A DNA stretch of 64,000 nucleotides from Spirodela intermedia. Its lineage: Eukaryota > Streptophyta > Magnoliopsida > Alismatales > Araceae. The stretch's first letter is position 1; each line of letters begins with the position of its first letter. The stretch is taken from assembly GCA_902729315.2 (NCBI GenBank), contig LR746273.1, forward strand, positions 1,307,001 through 1,371,000, written 5' to 3'. A program made the translations under genes and the position numbers. Below are positions 57,500 to 64,000 of this stretch, piece by piece. The notes under the pieces are model-generated. The model did no database searches, had not been told where the DNA came from, and saw only the letters and a program-made list of their open reading frames with translations.

Positions 57500-57572
57500 G
57501 ATGCTGGGGAACTCTTACGAAGAGCATCCATCAGATTCAGGCATCGGAAGAAGAGCTCGTTTAGAGGAGGCC

Positions 57573-57851
57573 ATGGGGAGGATTTCCTTGATGGGGAAGG
57601 GACACGGGAGCCCAAGCTCGAAGCGGCCGGCGGCGGCGGCGGAGCTGCGGAGAGGCCACTTCGCCGTCTACGTGGGGACGGAGGAGAAGCGCTTCCTCGT
57701 TCCTGTGTCTTACCTGAAGAGCCCCTCGTTCCAGGCGCTGCTCCACCAGGCCGAAGAGGTGTTCGGTTTGGACCAGCCCCCCGGCGGCCTCAGGCTCCCT
57801 TGCAGCGAACCCACCTTCCTCTCCGTCGTCTCTCAGCTCGGCGGCTCCTGA
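57573..57851 (+). CDS. SAUR family protein (second of a divergent pair)
   Basis: Small auxin-up RNA protein, 92 residues from the ATG at 57573 (context GCCATGG). The core is [20 protein letters not shown], then LKSPSFQALLHQAEEVFGLD, with the C-terminal motif LRLPCSEPTFLSVV. The frame is also open upstream to an ATG at 57501, but that lies only a few bases after the TATA box, so 57573 is the better start. Intronless. The leader and core differ clearly from the minus-strand SAUR at 54936-55247, so the two are not a recent duplicate pair. Probable role in auxin- or light-driven growth, by family. Confidence 0.93.
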   Translation: MGRISLMGKGHGSPSSKRPAAAAELRRGHFAVYVGTEEKRFLVPVSYLKSPSFQALLHQAEEVFGLDQPPGGLRLPCSEPTFLSVVSQLGGS

Positions 57852-58019
57852 GAAACGGGAGATCGATCCCGAGTTTGATCTCTGTGTACACACACCATTT
57901 GTTTATTTGTAGAGAAATAATGGAAAATCAGGGCTCCCCGATTCATTGTTCAACGAAACAGTAAACACTGTTGACCACTGATACTATCTACAAAGAGTCC
58001 TCCTTCTCCTCCCTCCTCG

Positions 58020-58424
58020 TTAATCAGACCTCCACAGAGGGGAAAACCAGTGGGAGTGGAATGAGGACTGATACGCCACCATCAGCAGCACCACCGCCAC
58101 GGCCGCCGCCACGCCCCACGGCGAGCTCCCCGCGCGGTAGAAGGCCCCTCGCTCGGCACGGGGGAGCCGGAGTGCAAACCTCCCCTCGGCGAGCATGAAC
58201 CGGACGACGACCACCAGTGCCGCCGGCAGCAGGAGGAGCGCCACCCGCGCGCCGCCCGCCGCCTGCTGCGCCCGCGCCTTGTAGTCGACGTACCCCGAGA
58301 TCGTCATGAGGAAGACTACGATGGCGAAGATGGCGATGAGCGGGGCGGGGGGAAGGGCGAGGGAGCTTCTCCACCCTCGCCTCCACCGGGGCCCTCTCCT
58401 CTCCGTCGAGAACAGCGCCGCCAT
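58020..58424 (-). CDS. Small integral membrane protein, function unknown
   Basis: A 134-residue intronless protein. A basic N-terminus (MAALFSTERRGPRWRRGW) precedes three hydrophobic segments at about residues 27-47, 58-75 and 103-120, ending HSHWFSPLWRSD. I recall similar short plant proteins with this three-helix layout and W-containing tail, but no function is known to me. The 3' end is 169 bp from SAUR 2, which is transcribed towards it (convergent). The strong GC3 bias in this frame supports coding. Confidence 0.65.
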   Translation of the reverse strand: MAALFSTERRGPRWRRGWRSSLALPPAPLIAIFAIVVFLMTISGYVDYKARAQQAAGGARVALLLLPAALVVVVRFMLAEGRFALRLPRAERGAFYRAGSSPWGVAAAVAVVLLMVAYQSSFHSHWFSPLWRSD

Positions 58425-58683
58425 AGCTCCTCCGGAAGGGAAGGGAATGGAAGGGAAGGGCAGGGAAGAAGACGATATGAAGCACGCTAGAGGAAAGTCA
58501 CTCTCTTTTTAGGGCATCGAAGCCATGGTGGTGAAGGTATCGATTCTCCTTCATCTTCTTCTCCTTTTCTCTAAGGCATCTTCTCCTCCATCTTCTCCCT
58601 TACGTAAAGCATGCATGCGTACGTGTACAGGATGCATACAAATATGTGCAAAATACACTTTTGAGGAGGGGGGAGGGAGGGGT

Positions 58684-60850
58684 TTAGAGGGAGGCGTCCT
58701 CCCCAGCGGGGGCAGGCGGAGGGAGCAAGGTGGAGGAGGAGGCGGCGAGAGGCTCGTGAACGACGGAATTTGCAGAGACGGAGATCGGATTCATCTCCAG
58801 CTGAAGCCTGATCGTCCCCAGGATCTCTGTCATCAGCTTCTTGAACTCCCCCTCGCGCATGCGCCGCCCGTCGTCCGCGTTCAGCGTCCTCAGGGCCTCG
58901 TTGACCACCGCGTCCACCTGCCCAACTTCCAACACAAATAAACAAACAAATATATGGCAAAAACTACGTACGTAAATCCAATATTAAGTACTCTACTTAT
59001 TTATCGACGGCGGGTACCTGGCTAATGGCGCCGTAGGGGGGCAGACCAGCGGAAGAAGCGATTCCGTCCAGCGCCACACGGAGGTACTCCTTGGATGCCT
59101 TGTGGTCTGTCTTCTTGGGAAGCTCCTTCCAAGCCATATCCAATAGCTGAAACAATAAATCCGACGCCATCAACTTCAAGGTCTCATCTTTTTACCAGAA
59201 TGATTCCCGGGAAGAACTGCACACTTGTGACTCTTTACGATCTAACTATGAAACTAACTCATGAGCTTCAATGGAGAGATATTTCGATGACGTCGTACCT
59301 TTTCTAGCTCAAAGGTGTTGGATAGCAGCCTGTTGATGCCGCTCCCATCAAAATTATTTTCACTGTGGGCGACAATGACAGGACGATCCTTGAGGCCCCT
59401 GGCGACGCTACCCAGAATATTCTTCAGCTCCGTCAAGAAGGTCTCTTGAGACACAGCCCCACCGAGATCCTCCACTGGAAGATGGCTCATCGCTGGTTGT
59501 ATGATGCTATCGAAGACCTACATGGGTTTGAGCTTGGGCATAAATCACTGACGTCAACTGAAGGATGATGGTTCTAGGAAAGATGGAGAAGAAAATGGCC
59601 ATGGTCTGGAGTGATTACCCAAGAGTCAGAAAGAGGAGGCATCCCATGGCCAACGCCTAGCCGCTCCAAAGCCATCATGATGCTCTTGCGCAGGGGCACA
59701 TTCTCCTGGTTTATCTCTGAGAATATGGCGATTGACTCTGGTTCAAACCTGAGGCCAAACAAAAATTCCCTCAGATCCTCACCGTCGATCCTCAGGATCA
59801 CAACCGGGTCTCTCTGCAGCCCGGCGGCCATCCCCAGAAGAATATCAGACAGCACTTCCTTGAAATCGGTCTTGGTCACCGCCTCCCGTTTCCCATGAGT
59901 GAATTCATTCAGAACCTGCAAGAACTCGGGGTCATAGCAAGAACCCATATTCAGAAGAATTACAAGAAGATCCAGGGCTCTGCTCCTGGATGTAGTAATC
60001 TCTTCTATGAGGGCATTCAAGGTAAGTAATTGCTCTTTCTACTTCCATTCCTGCAGGGGAATTATCCTCCGCAAAAAGTTTCAAATTACTACCTTGCCTT
60101 TGAAAATGATGAGTAGATTATGATTATGATGAGAGGGATTTCCCCGATTAGGAAAAAAAAAAACTCAAATCATAGAGTACTCAGATCCAGTCGCGACAGT
60201 TCTTTTCTATACACTGACATCTATTTTTGCATATGGCGTGAGTGATGGCTAGAAACGATGGACAAAATAATGGAGTGAAATATCATATATAACTGGAGAT
60301 CATCAGGGGAGCGTTGGAACCAGAGCACCATCAGCATCACCGCAGAGAGATGAGCTGTCTCACTTCGCGCCTGTAGATTTCTGTCGACGACTTGCGCATA
60401 ATTTAAGGTTACTTGGGTTGAATAGTGGGTTTCTACAATCTTGTTCGCATATATCTGATCTCGACTGCCCACCAGATCCAATCGACCGGCACTTGTGACA
60501 TGAACAGAGCAGGTAAACGGGTGATAAAGATGGAGAGGGAAGCGTACGACTGATTCAATCACCTCGTAGTAGATGTGGTCGGAGTCAGGGGAGGAGCCCT
60601 GGGCAGGGAGGCCGATGGCAGCCCCAATGTCGGCGATGGCGGGCTCGAGCTCCTCGACTGAGAGCTTGCCGTCGCCGTCTCGGTCAAGCTCCTGGAACTT
60701 GTGGTCCACGTAGCTGCCGAAAGCGGCCTCGTTCCCCACCAGCTCTGCGATATCCGTCCCGTCCACAACGATCACCGGATTATGGTGCTCCTCCAGCCGC
60801 TTGGGCTCCGACCTGCACCTGTCCTGACTCTCCTCCCTTCCATTCGCCAT
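58684..60850 (-). CDS. EF-hand calcium-binding protein (At4g38810-like)
   Basis: A 388-residue plant protein with one clear EF-hand loop (DRDGDGKLSVEEL, about residues 58-70) and later degenerate EF-like repeats. Minus-strand exons: 60850-60563, 59915-59619, 59517-59299, 59146-59018 and 58917-58684 (1167 nt, all phase 0, GT/AG). Characteristic segments: FKEVLSDILLGMAAGLQRDP, PVIVAHSENNFDGSGINRLL, SKEYLRVALDGIASSAGLPP and FKKLMTEILGTIRLQLEMNP. Only the first loop has a full set of Ca2+ ligands; the second-domain loops look incomplete, so most repeats are probably structural. It resembles an Arabidopsis calcium-binding EF-hand family protein as I remember it; role unknown. A further upstream in-frame ATG at 60874 is possible. 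Confidence 0.85.
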
Positions 60851-62640
60851 GCACTCGGAAGCTTTAAAAGACAAAGAAACAAGAGACGAAACCTAGACCA
60901 GTGATCGGCAGCTTGTGGTTGGTGAGTAACTCGCACTTCCGCCCACTTCTTTTCCCTCGGAGAACTCGTGGTGGGTCTGGATCCCTAGAACCGATCCCAG
61001 TGAAAAAGGGGGAGAAGAACGGGAGCGCAAGGGAAGGACAGAGACCTGTGACTAGCTTAAATAGATTGGTACTCTCTGTTTCTCTCCTCCGCTCCTGGTG
61101 CTTCTTCGCGACCGTCCATGGCCGTCTACGTCAGGAAGGTCGAAGAAGAGAGAGAGAGAGAGAGAAAAGGGAAGGCGAGAGGCGAGAGGGAAGAAAAAGG
61201 CCATGGCCTTCACCCACCGCCACCCACTGCTCGGCTCCCCTGCAAAGACGCGTGGAGATGATCGCTTTGGCGGCGGGATGCTTTCACCGCCCTTGAAAAC
61301 GGTGCTCTTGGAAAGCTACGACGACGACAACGACGGAGGATGATCGATCGCCTTCCCTCTTCCTCTCTCCCCGCCATTTGTCCCCGCCGCCTGTCAGCCG
61401 CTCGAATGCCCGCCGCGGCGGCGGAGATGGACAGATCGCCGCCGTCGAACAGACCTCGATTTTCTAGTTTTTTTAAGGTAGGTCTTTCGCTTGTGTGAGT
61501 AAATAAAAAATTCTACCAATATTCTTTTAAAAAATAATCGCGATTATTTATAATAAAAAATAAATTAAAAACCTTATTACTTTATTAACTGCGCAGTTAA
61601 TAATAGTCGAAACCTAGGAAAAGCCCCACACAAAACTATCCATAATAATACGAATATCTCGTTAACTGCTGCCCTTTTTTTCATTTTTTTCTTGGAAAAA
61701 TGTTTTCCGTCTCAGATCGGATTCGAGACGGCCACGTTTCCGTTCAAACGGTACTCCGTTTGGGAGACACGCGGATCTAACCAATTTTTGATTTTTGAGG
61801 AATCGGATTCTTCGGGCTATACAGAGCACTCGTAACAGCCTGGGCACCTTGACTTCCAGAAACGGCGGGGCCGTTATGATTCGTCAGGGGTAGCTCCGGT
61901 AGTGGCCTTTCTCGAAGCCACGACCCCTGTGCATCCTGGGGCGGGAAAATGGCCTGGCAGACAGCCGGGCCCCACCGGGGCCGGTCGGCCATCCCCCTCG
62001 GGGGGCCGTCCGATCGCGGTGCCTTCGGGTGAAGAGGAGGGGTCACCGTCGGCGGGATCTCGCCACCAGGAGGCTGCCTGCTGTAGGACAGGAAGGGAGG
62101 AGAGCCACCGGCGAGGGTTCTCAGCTCCAGCTCCTCCATAGCCGGTTTCCACGGAGTTGAAGATCTGAAGCAGGTGATTCATCTTCACAGGAGTTCAAGG
62201 TATGAGGAATCCTTCTAATGTTGACCGTAGACAGGATTCACCGATGGCTGACATCCTTTCTCTCCTCATTGTCGTCGCATGGAAGTGTCGGTGGTGCTGG
62301 GGGGGATTACCGAAGCGTCGCGCACTTTAGGAAGTTACCGCAGTGGACGACCACCCGGGGCTCCGATAGATCTGGACGGGAGCCTCTTCTTTGCTTGGGG
62401 CTACGAGGGGCCATCGGAAGGATACGAGTCCAACTGGAGATCACGTGGCGTGAGGTGCGAGGGATCTGATATCTCAGCGCGAGTTGGAGACCCCTGCGAG
62501 TACGGAAAACTGCGCTGCCCGCCTAGAGGGTGATCGATCCCGCAATGTGCTTGCTACTGTAAGCTTAGTCTCTCGATAAGCCTTGCTGCCCCTCCGGAAG
62601 TCTGTTTAATCTCTCGGGTGGAGAGGGCTCTCAGGTAAAT
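60851..62640. other. Spacer between the EF-hand and GH9 genes
   Basis: About 1.8 kb. A short GA tract lies at about 61149-61165, an AT-rich stretch at 61470-61620 and a GC-rich stretch at 61880-62140. Short open frames (61203-61343, 61902-62141, 62279-62533) show no domain. The last few hundred bases are probably leader of the GH9 gene, because the ATG at 62641 has no TATA box close by. Confidence 0.45.
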
Positions 62641-64000
62641 ATGGGGTTGTCCAAGTACACGAAGGGTTGGTGCAGCTGGCTTATCGTGCTCTGCATCGCG
62701 GCACTTGTGATCGTTGGCGCCATCTTCGCGATCAAGAAGAAGTCGCACAATTCGGGGTCTGAGCCTGAGCCTGCTCCTGTTCCAGGGTCACCGGGTGCCG
62801 TCACCAAGAAGTACGCAGATGCACTCTCGGTGGCCATCCAATTCTTTGACGTACAGAAATGTACAGTCTTCTTCGGTTCCGTTTACCATTTTCCACATGA
62901 TTTCTTTCTTTACACATACAGTGCTTTCAAGCTGAATGCTTTCTTCTCTGCTAAATTCCTATGCAGCCGGGAAGTTGGTTAATAATAAGATCCCTTGGAG
63001 AGGTGACTCCGCGCTGAATGACGGGAAAGATGCAAATGTAGACCTATCGAAGGGATTATTTGATGCAGGGGATCACATGAAATTTGGACTTCCAATGGCT
63101 TTTACTGCGACGGTGCTGGCTTGGTCGATTCTTGAGTATGGAGATCAGATCGCTGCAGTGAAGCAGCTGGAGTCAGCTCAGGACTCGCTCAAGTGGATCA
63201 CGGATTATCTGGTCAATGCTCACCCCAAGGAAAATGTGCTCTTCGTGCAGGTGAAATCCCTATGCGTCAGTTGTCACCTAGTGCACACACATTACGTACA
63301 CCATTAGACGTAAACTTGCCAAATCGTCTGGGTTCTTTGCTTGACAAGAACCTTCATATGGGACGAACGTCAGTTGGCTTCAATTAACATTTCCGCCGTC
63401 CGAACCCGTCCATTGGGCCATTTTGTTTCTGATGCAGTTTTCCTTTAGTCAATTACCGTAGGGCTGCAGTTTCTGTTGTGTCATTGTGAAGTTGTGAGAT
63501 TGTATTCATTCTGGGGATGGTAAAAAGTACGTTTCGCCAGATGCTTCTCGGTAGTGATGCTCTTCAAATGGGTAGCTTGTCTTCCAGGCTCTTGTGATGC
63601 TGCTTCAACTGTGCTTCTCTGTCATTTTTCCGATTCTTGATTAGTTTATACGCTATGTTCCTACTTATATCTTTCCATGTATGGTTTACGTGCATCCTGA
63701 TGAAAAAAATTATATTGATACTTAGAAGATGTGTCATAAGTGACTGGTTCCATGAAATATATCTCATTCTTGCCTTTTACATGTCTGTGCATCCCAAGAT
63801 ATTTCCCATCCATCTTAAATCTTGTGGATCCTCGAGTGAGAAGGTAGTAGAGTGATGAAAGATCGTGTTTTGGCCATGTGGTGCACTTTTTTCTCGGAAA
63901 ATGATACGGCTACTGTGATTTATGCCACAATTTGTATGAAGTTACATGTACAATCCACATTGGTCCTCATTTCAAGTTCACTCATGACTTTCCTATAATT
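62641..64000 (+). CDS. Membrane-anchored GH9 endoglucanase, 5' part only (truncated by window)
   Basis: N-terminal part of a GH9 endo-1,4-beta-glucanase with a short cytoplasmic tail (MGLSKYTKGWC) and a single transmembrane helix (about residues 12-31, WLIVLCIAALVIVGAIFAI). A Pro/Glu stalk follows, then the GH9 domain from YADALSVAIQFFDVQK. Exon 1 is 62641-62860 and exon 2 is 62967-63250. Together they read through SGKLVNNKIPWRGDSAL, the GH9 motif [14 protein letters not shown] and LAWSILEYGDQI to LFVQ. No further exon is recognisable before the window ends, so the third intron exceeds 750 bp. The anchor sets it apart from the secreted GH9 at 13537-15783; it resembles plant GH9B types with an N-terminal anchor (Arabidopsis At1g75680-like). 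Confidence 0.9.

Noticed and set aside
61203-61343. Small frame starting MAFTHRHPLLGSP in the spacer before the second GH9 gene
   Set aside because: Only 46 residues, with no recognisable domain or promoter; not enough support for a gene.
1-64000. Search for CRISPR arrays, operons, phage or bacterial features
   Set aside because: The window is plant nuclear DNA with spliced genes; no regularly spaced repeats, bacterial ribosome sites or phage genes were seen.
1-64000. Search for LTR retrotransposons, DNA transposons or endogenous viral sequences
   Set aside because: No integrase, reverse transcriptase, transposase or long terminal repeats were recognised; the only sizeable repeats are the three local tandem duplications and microsatellites.

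Overview
This is nuclear DNA from a flowering plant. Evidence: GT-AG introns throughout, and plant-only families (NAC, SAUR, 3-ketoacyl-CoA synthase, Mg-protoporphyrin IX methyltransferase, GH9 endoglucanases). The mix of very GC-rich, intronless genes with AT-rich, multi-exon genes, the short introns and the dense packing suggest a monocot with a compact genome. That placement is inference. About 17 genes fit in 64 kb, and no recognisable transposon or virus was seen. The most obvious base-level feature is the number of long (GA)n/(CT)n tracts, in leaders, introns, 3' ends and spacers.

Layout, left to right: one-RRM RNA-binding protein (1592-2767, +); NST/SND1-type secondary-wall NAC (4804-6103, -) with a probable GC-AG intron; three-RRM hnRNP of the LIF2/hnRNP-Q type (8566-13192, +) with a 2.5-kb intron; secreted GH9 endoglucanase (13537-15783, -, 8 exons); small unknown protein (16730-17269, -); 3-ketoacyl-CoA synthase (18250-19842, -); a long spacer; CHLM (23449-24429, -); coiled-coil protein with 16 inferred exons (25634-32771, +); GLOX-type oxidase (35000-36628, +); TMEM42/EamA-like membrane protein (36905-38921, -, 3 exons); group I bZIP with poly-Gln tail (40784-44772, +); tRNA-dihydrouridine synthase of the DUS3 type (45452-49973, +, 10 exons); GDP-mannose 4,6-dehydratase (50411-51619, -); a 3.3-kb spacer; a divergent pair of SAUR genes (54936-55247, -, and 57573-57851, +) around a tandemly duplicated spacer; small membrane protein (58020-58424, -); EF-hand protein (58684-60850, -, 5 exons); and the 5' part of a membrane-anchored GH9 endoglucanase (62641 to beyond the window end, +).

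Several genes concern cell wall or surface: the NST regulator, two GH9 enzymes, GLOX, GDP-fucose precursor synthesis, very-long-chain fatty acid synthesis and auxin-responsive SAURs. Nothing shows co-regulation, so this may be chance. The others are RNA-handling (two RRM proteins, DUS3), chlorophyll synthesis and transcription. Exon structures were worked out by hand from frame, splice motifs and remembered family patterns; for every multi-exon gene described as complete the exon lengths sum to a whole number of codons. I found no convincing new biological system. The points most worth checking are gene-structure oddities (GC-AG intron, a 49-nt intron, short terminal exons), three local tandem duplications and the GA/CT tract density.
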